This document shows positions 47,057 through 56,251 of a stretch of DNA of 64,000 nucleotides, piece after piece (positions within the stretch are counted from its first letter, which is position 1; every line of letters starts with the position of its first letter). The stretch is from assembly GCF_000720485.1 (NCBI RefSeq), contig NZ_JOAX01000023.1, forward strand, positions 1 through 64,000, read 5' to 3'. The notes beneath the pieces are model-generated. The model had not been told where the DNA came from. It ran no database searches and saw only the letters and a program-made list of their open reading frames with translations. The position numbers and the translations under genes were made by a program. Source of the DNA: Streptomyces ochraceiscleroticus. Lineage in GTDB: Bacteria; Actinomycetota; Actinomycetes; Streptomycetales; Streptomycetaceae.

Positions 47057-49624
47057 TCAGGCGGCAGCGGCATCCGCCGCCTGCGCCTTCAGCGCCCGTT
47101 CCACGCCCGCGCGGGACTCCGTCACCAGGCGGCGCAGCGCCGCGCTCGGCTCCGCCGAGGCCAGCCAGGCGTCCGTCGCGTCCAGCGTCTCCTGCGAGAC
47201 CTGCAGCGACGGGTAGAGCCCGACGGCGATCTGCTGCGCCATCTCGTGGCTGCGCGCGTCCCACACGCTCTTCAGCGCGTCGAAGTACTGCGCGGTGTAC
47301 GGCGCCAGCAGCTCGCGCTGGTCGGTCTGGACGAAGCCGCCGATGACGGCCTCCTGCACCGCGTTCGGGAGCTTGTCCGACGCCACGACCGACGCCCACG
47401 CCTCGGCCTTGGCCTCGGCCGTCGGGCGGGCCGCGCGGGCGGTCGCGGCGTACCGCTCGCCCGCCGAGGTCCGGTCCCGCTCCAGCTCCGCCTCGATCGC
47501 CTTCTCGTCCGCGCGGCCGGTGGCGGCCAGCCGCTGCAGCAGCGCCCAGCGCAGCTCGGTGTCGACGGCGAGACCGGTGATCTCCTCCGTGCCGTCGAGG
47601 AGGTTCTGCAGGAGGTCGAGCTGCGCGGTCGTACGGGCCGTCGCGGCGAACGCGCGGGCCCACGCGAGCTGGTGGTCGCTGCCGGACTCGGCGGCGCGGA
47701 GCTGCTTGAGGCAGGCGTCGGTCCACTTGGCGAGGCCCGTCTCGCGCCACTCCGGCGCGGCGTACAGCTCCAGCGCCAGCTTCACCTGGCGGTGCAGCGA
47801 CTGCACGACGCCGATGTCGGACTCCTTGCCGATGCCGGAGAGCACCAGCTCCAGGTAGTCGCGGGTGGCCAGCTCGCCGTCCCGGGTCATGTCCCAGGCC
47901 GAGGCCCAGCACAGCGCGCGCGGCAGCGACTCGGAGAAGTCGCCGAGGTGCGTGGTGACGGTCTTCAGGGACTCCTCGTCGAGGCGGACCTTGGCGTACG
48001 ACAGGTCGTCCTCGTTGAGCAGGATGACCGCCGGGCGCGGGGTGTTCGCCGGGAACGGCACTTCGGTGCGCTCGCCGTCCACGTCCAGCTCGATGCGGTC
48101 GGAGCGGACGAGCTTGCCGTCCTTCAGGTCGTAGCAGCCGACCGCGATGCGGTGCGGGCGCAGGACCGGCTCGCCCGTCGCGCCCTCGGGGAGCGCGGGG
48201 GCCTCCTGGCGGATGACGAGGGAGGTGACGTTGCCCGCCGCGTCCGTCTCGACCTCCGGGCGGAGGATGTTGATGCCGGCCGTCTGCAGCCACTTCTTCG
48301 ACCAGGTCTTCAGGTCCCGGCCCGAGGTCTCCTCCAGCGCGCCGAGCAGGTCGGAGAGCCGGGTGTTCCCGTAGGCGTGCGCCTTGAAGTACTGCTGCAC
48401 GCCGCGGAAGAACTCGTCCATCCCGACATAGGCCACGAGCTGCTTGAGCACGCTCGCGCCCTTGGCGTACGTAATGCCGTCGAAATTGACCAGCACGTCA
48501 TCCAGATCGCGGATCTCGGCCATGATCGGGTGGGTGCTGGGAAGCTGGTCCTGCCGGTACGCCCACGTCTTCATGGAATTCGCGAACGTGGTCCAGGAAT
48601 GCGGCCACTTGCTCCCCGGCGCGTACGCCTGGCAGGCGATGGAGGTGTACGTCGCGAACGACTCGTTCAGCCACAGGTCGTTCCACCACTCCATGGTGAC
48701 CAGGTCGCCGAACCACATGTGCGCGAGCTCGTGGAGAATGGTCTCCGCGCGCACTTCGTACGCCGCGTCCGTCACCTTCGAGCGGAACACGTACTGGTCG
48801 CGAATGGTGACCGCGCCCGCGTTCTCCATCGCGCCCGCGTTGAACTCCGGCACGAAGAGCTGGTCGTACTTGGCGAACGGGTACTCGTAGTCGAACTTCT
48901 CCTGGAACCAGTCGAATCCCTGCCGGGTGACCGCGAAAATCTCCTCCGCGTCCAGGAATTCGGCGAGCGAGGGCCGGCAGTAAATGCCCAGCGGCACCCG
49001 CTTCCCGTCCTTCTCGTAGCTGCTGTGCACGGCGTGGTACGGGCCCACGATCAGCGCGGTGATGTAGCTGGAGATCCGCGGCGTCGGTTCGAAGGACCAC
49101 ACATTGTCCTTGGGCTCCGGCGTCGGGGAATTGGACACCACGGTCCAGCCCTCGGGCGCCTTCACCGTGAACTGGAACGTGCCCTTGAGGTCCGGCTGCT
49201 CGAAGGAGGCGAATACCCGCCGTGCGTCCGGCACCTCGAACTGCGTGTACAGATAAGCCTGCTGGTCCACCGGGTCGACGAAGCGGTGCAGTCCCTCGCC
49301 CGTATTGGTGTAGGCGCAGTCCGCCACGACCTTCAGCTCATTGCGCCCGGACCGCAGTCCGGTCAGCGCGATCCGCGAGTCCTGGAACACCTCGGCGGCG
49401 TTCAGCGGCGCGCCGTTGAGCACCACTTCGTGCACGGCCGGCGCCACCAGATCGATGAACGAATCCGCACCGTCCTCGGCCACGTCAAAACGCACCGTGG
49501 TCACGGACCGGAAAACGCCCCCCTCCTGCGCGCCGCTCAGATCCAGATCGATCTCGTACGCGTCGACGGTCAGCAGGCGCGCCCGCTCCTGCGCCTCTTC
49601 GCGGGTCAGATTCGTGCCAGGCAC
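47057..49624 (-). CDS. pepN: Aminopeptidase N (M1 metallopeptidase)
   Basis: The 855-residue M1 peptidase has the substrate-binding GAMEN motif at 264-268 and the zinc motif HELAHMWFGDLVTMEWWNDL (His298, Glu299, His302) with third ligand Glu321 in WLNESF. The beta-rich N-terminus and ERAP1-like C-terminal helical domain complete the family layout. It removes N-terminal residues from cytosolic peptides. The GTG at 49624 has GGAGGAG 8 nt upstream; the frame's 16 upstream codons are spurious. A second paralogue is at 57495-60098. Confidence 0.95.
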   Translation of the reverse strand: MPGTNLTREEAQERARLLTVDAYEIDLDLSGAQEGGVFRSVTTVRFDVAEDGADSFIDLVAPAVHEVVLNGAPLNAAEVFQDSRIALTGLRSGRNELKVVADCAYTNTGEGLHRFVDPVDQQAYLYTQFEVPDARRVFASFEQPDLKGTFQFTVKAPEGWTVVSNSPTPEPKDNVWSFEPTPRISSYITALIVGPYHAVHSSYEKDGKRVPLGIYCRPSLAEFLDAEEIFAVTRQGFDWFQEKFDYEYPFAKYDQLFVPEFNAGAMENAGAVTIRDQYVFRSKVTDAAYEVRAETILHELAHMWFGDLVTMEWWNDLWLNESFATYTSIACQAYAPGSKWPHSWTTFANSMKTWAYRQDQLPSTHPIMAEIRDLDDVLVNFDGITYAKGASVLKQLVAYVGMDEFFRGVQQYFKAHAYGNTRLSDLLGALEETSGRDLKTWSKKWLQTAGINILRPEVETDAAGNVTSLVIRQEAPALPEGATGEPVLRPHRIAVGCYDLKDGKLVRSDRIELDVDGERTEVPFPANTPRPAVILLNEDDLSYAKVRLDEESLKTVTTHLGDFSESLPRALCWASAWDMTRDGELATRDYLELVLSGIGKESDIGVVQSLHRQVKLALELYAAPEWRETGLAKWTDACLKQLRAAESGSDHQLAWARAFAATARTTAQLDLLQNLLDGTEEITGLAVDTELRWALLQRLAATGRADEKAIEAELERDRTSAGERYAATARAARPTAEAKAEAWASVVASDKLPNAVQEAVIGGFVQTDQRELLAPYTAQYFDALKSVWDARSHEMAQQIAVGLYPSLQVSQETLDATDAWLASAEPSAALRRLVTESRAGVERALKAQAADAAAA

Positions 49625-49821
49625 GCGGTCATCTCCTCCGGTATACGGCGTTGCATGCGACGTTCCCGCCATCCTTCCACGGGGGCGGGGGCCCGCGGCG
49701 ACCGGTATTTACGGGAGTCGCCGTGGCGGCGCGTCAACGATCGCAGCGAGGGCGTCGCACTGTCGGGTGATACGGGGCGGAAAGCCCCCGCGGGCGATAA
49801 GGTTGTTCTTATGTTCGCGGC

Positions 49822-50076
49822 ATGTGGGACATCGTCTTGCTGGAGCAGGTCGAAGACTGGTTTCTCCAGCTATGCCGCCATGATCCGGATTCGGCAGACC
49901 GGGTCACGGACGCACTCGACCAACTTGCTGCCGAGGGACCGACGCTCGGTCGCCCGATGGCCGACCGGATCCACGGCAGCGTGCTGCACGACCTCAAGGA
50001 GCTGCGCCCGGCTACCCAGTGGCGGATCGGTTACGGACAGTACGTGGACAGCTTGAAGCAGGAGGGCGACGGATGA
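49822..50076 (+). CDS. RelE/HigB-type toxin remnant with internal deletion
   Basis: The 84-residue product starts like the Gp49/HigB toxins of Streptomyces (MWDIVLLEQVEDWFLQLCRH, GPTLGRPMADRIHGSVLHDL, KELRP) and ends like them (GQYVDSLKQEGDG). The ~35-residue central strand-and-loop segment that normally follows KELRP, with the FAFDP-like and GDKSGxW-like motifs carrying toxic activity, is missing; the two ends are joined by ATQWRI. The frame is still open and overlaps the antitoxin start by ATGA. It is probably an inactive remnant kept for coupled translation of the antitoxin. Confidence 0.7.
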   Translation: MWDIVLLEQVEDWFLQLCRHDPDSADRVTDALDQLAAEGPTLGRPMADRIHGSVLHDLKELRPATQWRIGYGQYVDSLKQEGDG

Positions 50077-50402
50077 GGGCGCGTTCGTGGCGCGAGGTGC
50101 GCGCTGAGGCGTTTGAGCGGTTCCCCCGCATGGCTTCCGAAGAGGCGGAGCAGGCGCGTGCCCGGATCCGGGCCGAGAACGAGGCCCGTATTCGCGGCCA
50201 CGAGCTGGCGGAGCTCCGGCGCGAGGCGGGAATGACACAGAACGGCGTGGCGGAGGCGCTCGGTGTCACCCAGGCGCGGATTTCTCAGATCGAGCACGGC
50301 CAGGTCGACAGCCTGGAGGTACTGCGGGCATACGCGGCGGCCCTGGGGGCCGAGGTGTCGGTGATCGTCCGGCGTGGGGACACCTCGGTCAAGGTGGCCT
50401 GA
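50073..50402 (+). CDS. XRE-family antitoxin
   Basis: The 109-residue protein has a helical N-terminus (RARIRAENEARIRGHELAEL) and a C-terminal HTH (REAGMTQNGVAEALGVTQAR, ISQIEHGQVDSLEVLRAYAA), as in HigA-type antitoxins paired with Gp49/HigB toxins. The ATG at 50073 overlaps the toxin stop (ATGA) and has GGAGGG upstream. With the toxin remnant inactive it may survive as a plain repressor. Confidence 0.85.
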   Translation: MRARSWREVRAEAFERFPRMASEEAEQARARIRAENEARIRGHELAELRREAGMTQNGVAEALGVTQARISQIEHGQVDSLEVLRAYAAALGAEVSVIVRRGDTSVKVA

Positions 50403-50479
50403 GCGCGGGCCGTGGAGCGGCGTAACGCCAGGTCCGATTCCCGCCGGAAGTTCGTCCCCCGGGCGCCCAGGCTGGGTGT

Positions 50480-51001
50480 ATGACCAGGTATTCGCCGCGT
50501 CCCATTGACGCGATCGTGCTCGAGGAATTGCGTGCTGCCGATGACGCCGGGCAGGTGATGCGGGCGTTCACCGCGTCGGAGGACGGGGTGCCGGTGGCGT
50601 GTGTCGGGAGTCCGTTGCGGTGCTGCCTGCGGGGCGTGCGGGCCGGGGAGCGGGTCGCGCTCGTGTCGTACGCGCCGCTGCGGCGGTGGGCGGCCGCCAC
50701 GGGGGCGGAGCCCGGTGCGTACGACGAGCAGGGGCCGGTCTTCGTGCACGCCGAGGAGTGCGCGGGACCGGACCGCGACGCCGTGGGCTATCCGTTCGCG
50801 CGGCCCGGAGCGCTGCGGGTCCTGCGGCGGTACACCGCGGCCGGGCACATCGCCGGGGGCGAGCTGCTAGAGCTTCCGCAGGATGCCGACGCGGCCTTTG
50901 ACCAGGCGCTGGCGGAGGCGTTCGACGACCCGGAGACCGCGCTGGTGCAGGTACGGGCCGTGGAGTACGGGTGCTTCCAGTTCGAGGTGCGCAGGCCGTA
51001 G
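50480..51001 (+). CDS. DUF1203 family protein
   Basis: The 173-residue protein matches DUF1203: PVACVGSPLRCCLRGVRAGE, VALVSYAPLRRWA, GPVFVHAEECAGPD, and C-terminal VRAVEYGCFQFEV. It has two adjacent Cys (CC) in the first block. No function is known. Monocistronic; followed by a perfect terminator. Confidence 0.85.
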   Translation: MTRYSPRPIDAIVLEELRAADDAGQVMRAFTASEDGVPVACVGSPLRCCLRGVRAGERVALVSYAPLRRWAAATGAEPGAYDEQGPVFVHAEECAGPDRDAVGYPFARPGALRVLRRYTAAGHIAGGELLELPQDADAAFDQALAEAFDDPETALVQVRAVEYGCFQFEVRRP

Positions 51002-51017
51002 CCGGAGACGCCGGAAC

Positions 51018-51060
51018 GGCGCGGGGCCCGTACGGATCGTGTCCGTACGGGCCCCGCGCC
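51018..51060. terminator. Perfect 19-bp-stem bidirectional terminator
   Basis: GGCGCGGGGCCCGTACGGA and its exact complement surround a 5-nt loop (TCGTG). It lies 16 nt after the DUF1203 stop and 16 nt after the asd stop, so it serves both convergent genes. Confidence 0.92.
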
Positions 51061-51075
51061 GGCGTCAGGGAGGCG

Positions 51076-52155
<1,080 letters not shown>

Positions 52156-52387
52156 TCAGAAGTCCGTCCATCATGCGTGTGACACCCGTCGCCTTGTCCA
52201 ATCCGTTTCAGGGAGTGGAGCGGAAAACGAATCTTGCCATGCGGACAAGTGACTTCTGAGTCGCTGCTGACCTCCCATAATCTCCTACGCGAAGGACAGT
52301 GCGAAGGCCACAACGAGGTGCCGGCGCGAAGACCGTACATTCCGGTACCGAACGGGGCGTATCCGTCCCCAGAGAGGCCCCGCTCCT

Positions 52388-52948
52388 GTGACCGCCCCTG
52401 CCCCGACCGCCGACGCCCCGGAGATCGCCGCCCCCGCCCTCCCCGACGCCACCGGACCCGTACGCGCCCTGCGCTCCGCCGCCCCGCCGCGCCCCCGCCC
52501 CCTCGTCCTGCTGGCCGCCACCACGGCCATCGCGCTCGCGCTGCTGCTCCTGGCCGGGACCGGGGTGCTCATCCGGCACCCCGTGCTCATCCCGCCGCTC
52601 GCGGCCAGCGCCGCGCTGATCGCCGGCGCCCCGGCGCTGCCGCTCGCGCAGCCGCGCAGCGTCATCGGCGGCCATCTGCTGGGGGCCGCGGCCGGCTTCG
52701 CCGTGGTGGCCGTCGCGGGGCCCGGCGTCTGGAGCGCGGCCGCGGCCGGCGCGCTGGCCTTCGGCGCGACGTCCCTGGCCCGCGCGCCGCACTCGCCCGG
52801 CGTCGCCACGTCCGTGATCGTCGGCTTCCAGGGGCCGGATCCGCTGCCGTTCCTGCCCCTGCTGGTGGCGGCCACCGTGATCCTGACCACGGTGGGCCTG
52901 TGCCTGCACCGCCTGACCGGCCGCCGCTATCCGCTGTACTGGTGGTGA
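52388..52948 (+). CDS. HPP-family four-helix membrane protein
   Basis: The 186-residue protein has a Pro/Ala-rich N-terminus, then four helices of the HPP family (PLVLLAATTAIALALLLLAG, HPVLIPPLAASAALIAGAPA, GGHLLGAAAGFAVVAVAGPG, LLVAATVILTTVGLCLHRLT) with the conserved QPRSVIGGHLLG. HPP proteins of some bacteria and plants transport nitrite; that function is not established here. The GTG start at 52388 follows GAGAGG. Confidence 0.85.
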   Translation: MTAPAPTADAPEIAAPALPDATGPVRALRSAAPPRPRPLVLLAATTAIALALLLLAGTGVLIRHPVLIPPLAASAALIAGAPALPLAQPRSVIGGHLLGAAAGFAVVAVAGPGVWSAAAAGALAFGATSLARAPHSPGVATSVIVGFQGPDPLPFLPLLVAATVILTTVGLCLHRLTGRRYPLYWW

Positions 52949-52990
52949 CCCGCGCCTCCTGCGTACGCCCGAGGTCTCCCCGCTACCCCA

Positions 52991-53004
52991 TGACGTGAAC
53001 GTCA
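52991..53004. promoter_or_regulatory. 14-bp palindrome upstream of the phosphoesterase gene
   Basis: TGACGTGAACGTCA is a perfect dyad with a GA centre, 200 nt upstream of the metallophosphoesterase ATG. Its right half read on - (GTTCACGTCA) also resembles a PHO-box unit. Confidence 0.4.
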
Positions 53005-53108
53005 CATGAAGCGCGGGCGCCGGCTCCCCGAGCGTCCGGTGACCGGCACCTCACGCCGGCCGCCCGGGTGATCCCTGTGCAGAGATCGGCGGCGCGCGTT
53101 GTGGTCAT

Positions 53109-53130
53109 GTTCACGCACAGTCCACCCCCG
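53109..53130 (+). promoter_or_regulatory. Candidate PHO box (two 11-nt direct repeats)
   Basis: GTTCACGCACA followed directly by GTCCACCCCCG fits the Streptomyces PHO-box pattern of 11-nt direct repeats starting GTTCACC-like; a weaker third unit GTGCGAAACAT follows. It is 75 nt before a phosphoesterase gene, which fits PhoP control under phosphate starvation. Confidence 0.6.
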
Positions 53131-53204
53131 GTGCGAAACATCCCTGGTGAGGGGGCGGCCGGCCCGCCCCGCCACCACCGCGTTCGTACTCGGGGAGTTC
53201 GCGC

Positions 53205-54941
53205 ATGTCCCGCACTCGGTCCGCCGCCGCCGCCCTCGACCGCCGTACCTTCCTCGCCGCCACCGGAGTGGCCGGCGCCGCCGCCGGGGCCGGGCTGACC
53301 CTCGGGCTGAGCGGCCGGACGGCCACCGCCGTGCCGGCCCAGGCCGGGCCCCCGCCCTTCGCGCCGGACCCGGTCGCCGCGCCCGCCGTGCCGCCCGTGC
53401 CCTTCCGCCGCGGCACCACCCTCGACTCCGTCGCCGCCCCGCGCGGCACCACCGGCTACCGCCGCCTCGGCGACGGCCCCGCCTGGTCCCGCGTCGTCCG
53501 TACCGAGCTGGCCGCCGCCCGCTCCGGCCGGGACGAGCGGCGCACCACCCTCGCGTCCTTCGCACAATTCACCGACCTGCACCTGGTCGACGTGCAGAGC
53601 CCGCTGCGGTACGAGTACCTGCGTGCGCAGACCGCGAGTGCCTGGCGCCCGCAGGAGGCGCTGTCGGTGGCCGGCATGGTCTCGCTCATCGAGCGGGTCA
53701 ACGCGCTCAAGGGCGGCCCGGCCACCGGCTCCCCGCTCGGCTTCGTGATGACGACCGGCGACAACACCGACAACAACTCCAAGATCGAACTGGAGTGGTT
53801 CCTCAGTGCGATGAGCGGCGGCCGCATCATCCCCAACACCGGCGACCCGCGGCACTACGAAGGCGTGCAGGCCAGCGGCCTGAAGCTGTACTGGCAGCCG
53901 GACAGCGACCTGCGGGACGCCGACAAGCAGCTCGGCTTCCCGCGGCTGCCCGGCTTCCTCGACGCCGCGCTCCGCACCGTGCACAGCCCCGGGCTGGACA
54001 TCCCCTGGTACACCACGGTCGGCAACCACGACCAGCTCCCCGGCGGCTGTTACGCGCCCGGCGACTCGTACTGGACGGAGGTCGCGACCGGCGGCCGCAA
54101 GCTGGAGACCCTCCCGGCGGACCAGGCGAAGCAGGTCTGGACGGCAGTGAAGAAGGGCCTGGACCCCACCGGCGCCGACTTCAAGGCGCTGATGCGGGCC
54201 AACCGCCGGCACACCCGGCAGGTGACGCCGGACCCGCGGCGGGCGCCCTTCACCCGCGCCGAGTACGTCCGCGCCCACCTCGACCCCGCCTACACCGGTG
54301 CGGGCCCGCACGGCCACGGCTTCACCGAGGCCAACGTCCACGACGACCGGCTGTACTACACCTTCCAGGTCTCCGACGACGTGATCGGCATCAGCCTGGA
54401 CACCACCGACCCCGGCGGCCACTACACCGGCTCGGTCGGCACCGCCCAGCTCCGCTGGCTGGAGCGGCAGTTGAAGGAGCACAAGGACTCCTACGTCCTG
54501 GTCTTCAGCCACCACACCAGCAAGACCATGGACAACACCCGCCCGGACCCGGCCCGGCCCGACGAGGGCCGCCACGGGGGCGAGGAGCTGGTACGGCTGC
54601 TGTCCGGCCACCGCAACGTGCTGGCCTGGATCAACGGCCACAGCCACAAGAACGACATCACCGCGCACGACGGCTTCTGGGAGGTCTCCACCGCCTCCCA
54701 CATCGACTTCCCGCAGCTCGCGCGGATCATCGAGGTGGTGGACAACCACGACGGGACGCTGTCGCTCTTCACCACGCTCGTGGAGTCCGCTGCCCCGCAC
54801 CGGACGGACTTCCACGACCTCTCGCAGACCGGCCTGGCCTCGCTCTACCGCGAGCTGTCCGCCAATCAGCCGCAGGGCCGTACGGATCTGGCAGGCGAGC
54901 CGGGCGACCGCAACACCGAACTCCTGGTGAAACGTGGCTGA
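53205..54941 (+). CDS. Tat-exported metallophosphoesterase (TIGR03767-like)
   Basis: The 578-residue secreted calcineurin-type phosphoesterase starts with a twin-arginine signal (LDRRTFLAATGVAGAAAGAG). Metal-binding motifs follow in order: FTDLHLVD, TTGDNTDNN, TVGNHDQLPG, VFSHHTSKT, INGHSHKND. This set (DxH, GDNxD, GNHD, H, GHxH) is complete. It should hydrolyse extracellular organophosphate. A PHO-box-like element upstream suggests PhoP induction. The serine hydrolase gene starts 110 nt downstream. Confidence 0.92.
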   Translation: MSRTRSAAAALDRRTFLAATGVAGAAAGAGLTLGLSGRTATAVPAQAGPPPFAPDPVAAPAVPPVPFRRGTTLDSVAAPRGTTGYRRLGDGPAWSRVVRTELAAARSGRDERRTTLASFAQFTDLHLVDVQSPLRYEYLRAQTASAWRPQEALSVAGMVSLIERVNALKGGPATGSPLGFVMTTGDNTDNNSKIELEWFLSAMSGGRIIPNTGDPRHYEGVQASGLKLYWQPDSDLRDADKQLGFPRLPGFLDAALRTVHSPGLDIPWYTTVGNHDQLPGGCYAPGDSYWTEVATGGRKLETLPADQAKQVWTAVKKGLDPTGADFKALMRANRRHTRQVTPDPRRAPFTRAEYVRAHLDPAYTGAGPHGHGFTEANVHDDRLYYTFQVSDDVIGISLDTTDPGGHYTGSVGTAQLRWLERQLKEHKDSYVLVFSHHTSKTMDNTRPDPARPDEGRHGGEELVRLLSGHRNVLAWINGHSHKNDITAHDGFWEVSTASHIDFPQLARIIEVVDNHDGTLSLFTTLVESAAPHRTDFHDLSQTGLASLYRELSANQPQGRTDLAGEPGDRNTELLVKRG

Positions 54942-55051
54942 TTGACGCTCAACCCCGGACCGCGCCTCAACCCCGGGCCCGGCCGCCGGGTCCCCCTCCC
55001 CGACCGCAGTCGGCAGCCGGCGCCACCGGCGCCGCAGGAGGGAGAAACGAC

Positions 55052-56200
55052 ATGAGAGCACGGATCGCACTGGCGGGGGCCCTGGCCGCCGCCCTCGCAG
55101 GAACGGCACTGCTCACCGCGCCCGCGGCCACCGCCGCCGGACCGGGCCCCGACGGCCACGCGGGCACCAAGGCGGCCATGGAGGCCCAGGTCGCCAAGGG
55201 CGTCCCCGGCATGATCGGCCAGGTCACGGAGGGACGCCGGGTCTGGCGGGCCACCGCCGGTGTCGGCAACCTCGACACCGGCGAACCGCGCGGCGCCGGT
55301 GACGCCTTCCGCGTCGGCAGCATCACCAAGACCTTCGTGGCCACGGTCCTGCTCCAACTGGAGGCGGAGGGCCGGCTCGACCTGGACGACACGGTCGAGG
55401 AGTGGCTGCCGGGAGTCGTGCAAGGCCACGGCCACGACGGCAGCCGCATCACGCTGCGGCAGCTGCTCAACCACACCAGCGGCATCCGCGAGATCTTCGA
55501 GGAGAAGGAGTTTCGCGACAAGGTGACCGGGCCGGGCTTCCTGAAGCACCGTGACGACACCTGGACTCCCCGGCAGCTCGTCCGCCTGGCCATGAACGGC
55601 AAACCCACCTTCGAGCCGGGCACGTCCTGGAGCTACTCCAACACCAACTACCTGCTCGCCGGCATGGTCATCGAGAAGGCCACCGGGAAGCCGTACGCCA
55701 CCGAGGTCCGGCGGCGCGTCCTGAATCCGCTCGGCCTGCGCCACACCGTCGTGCCCGGCACCGACCACCGCATCCCCGGACCGCACGGCATCGCGTACTC
55801 CAAGCTGCTGGTGGAGAAGCCGGGGACCGAGGTGTACGACGCGACCGAGCTCAATCCCTCGCTCGCCGGACCGGCCGGCGAGATGATCTCCACGGCCGGG
55901 GACCTCAACCGCTTCTACGCGGCGGTGCTGCGCGGAAAGCTGTTCCCGCAGCGGCAGTTGAAGGAGATGCTGACCACCGTCCCGGTCGGCGCGGAGGCGC
56001 CCGGCATCCGGTACGGGCTGGGCCTGATGACCCAGAAGCTGTCCTGCGGGGTCCGGCTGTACGGCCACGGCGGCGGCATCCACGGCTCGTCCTCGGAGGC
56101 CGTCAGCACGAGGGACGGCCGGCACACCGCGGCGTTCAACTCCAACGCGGACTGGACCGGCGACAGCGAGCCGGTCGTCGAGGCGGAGTTCTGCGGCTGA
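55052..56200 (+). CDS. Secreted serine hydrolase, beta-lactamase/DD-carboxypeptidase family (S12)
   Basis: The 382-residue protein has a Sec signal (LAGALAAALAGTALLTAPAA) and the three motifs of class C beta-lactamase/D-Ala-D-Ala carboxypeptidase proteins: SITK (nucleophile Ser90, Lys93), YSNTN (Tyr-x-Asn) and HGGGIHG (in place of KTG). HTSG in LLNHTSGIRE is also typical. It probably trims D-Ala-D-Ala peptides of the cell wall; a true beta-lactamase cannot be excluded. AGGAGGGAG precedes the ATG at 55052. The frame's preceding 650 codons are spurious. Confidence 0.9.
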   Translation: MRARIALAGALAAALAGTALLTAPAATAAGPGPDGHAGTKAAMEAQVAKGVPGMIGQVTEGRRVWRATAGVGNLDTGEPRGAGDAFRVGSITKTFVATVLLQLEAEGRLDLDDTVEEWLPGVVQGHGHDGSRITLRQLLNHTSGIREIFEEKEFRDKVTGPGFLKHRDDTWTPRQLVRLAMNGKPTFEPGTSWSYSNTNYLLAGMVIEKATGKPYATEVRRRVLNPLGLRHTVVPGTDHRIPGPHGIAYSKLLVEKPGTEVYDATELNPSLAGPAGEMISTAGDLNRFYAAVLRGKLFPQRQLKEMLTTVPVGAEAPGIRYGLGLMTQKLSCGVRLYGHGGGIHGSSSEAVSTRDGRHTAAFNSNADWTGDSEPVVEAEFCG

Positions 56201-56213
56201 CCTCGCGCCCGCG

Positions 56214-56238
56214 GGGGCGGGCCCCGGTGGCCCGCCCC
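56214..56238. terminator. Hairpin terminator between convergent genes
   Basis: GGGGCGGGCC and GGCCCGCCCC arms (10 bp) with a 5-nt loop, followed by TTT on the + strand. It lies 13 nt after the serine hydrolase stop and 13 nt from the next gene's stop. Confidence 0.88.
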
Positions 56239-56251
56239 TTTCGCGTTGCGC

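Noticed and set aside
53099..56200. 1033-codon + frame ending in the serine hydrolase
   Set aside because: The first 650 codons are a shadow of the metallophosphoesterase; the hydrolase starts with its own SD and signal at 55052.
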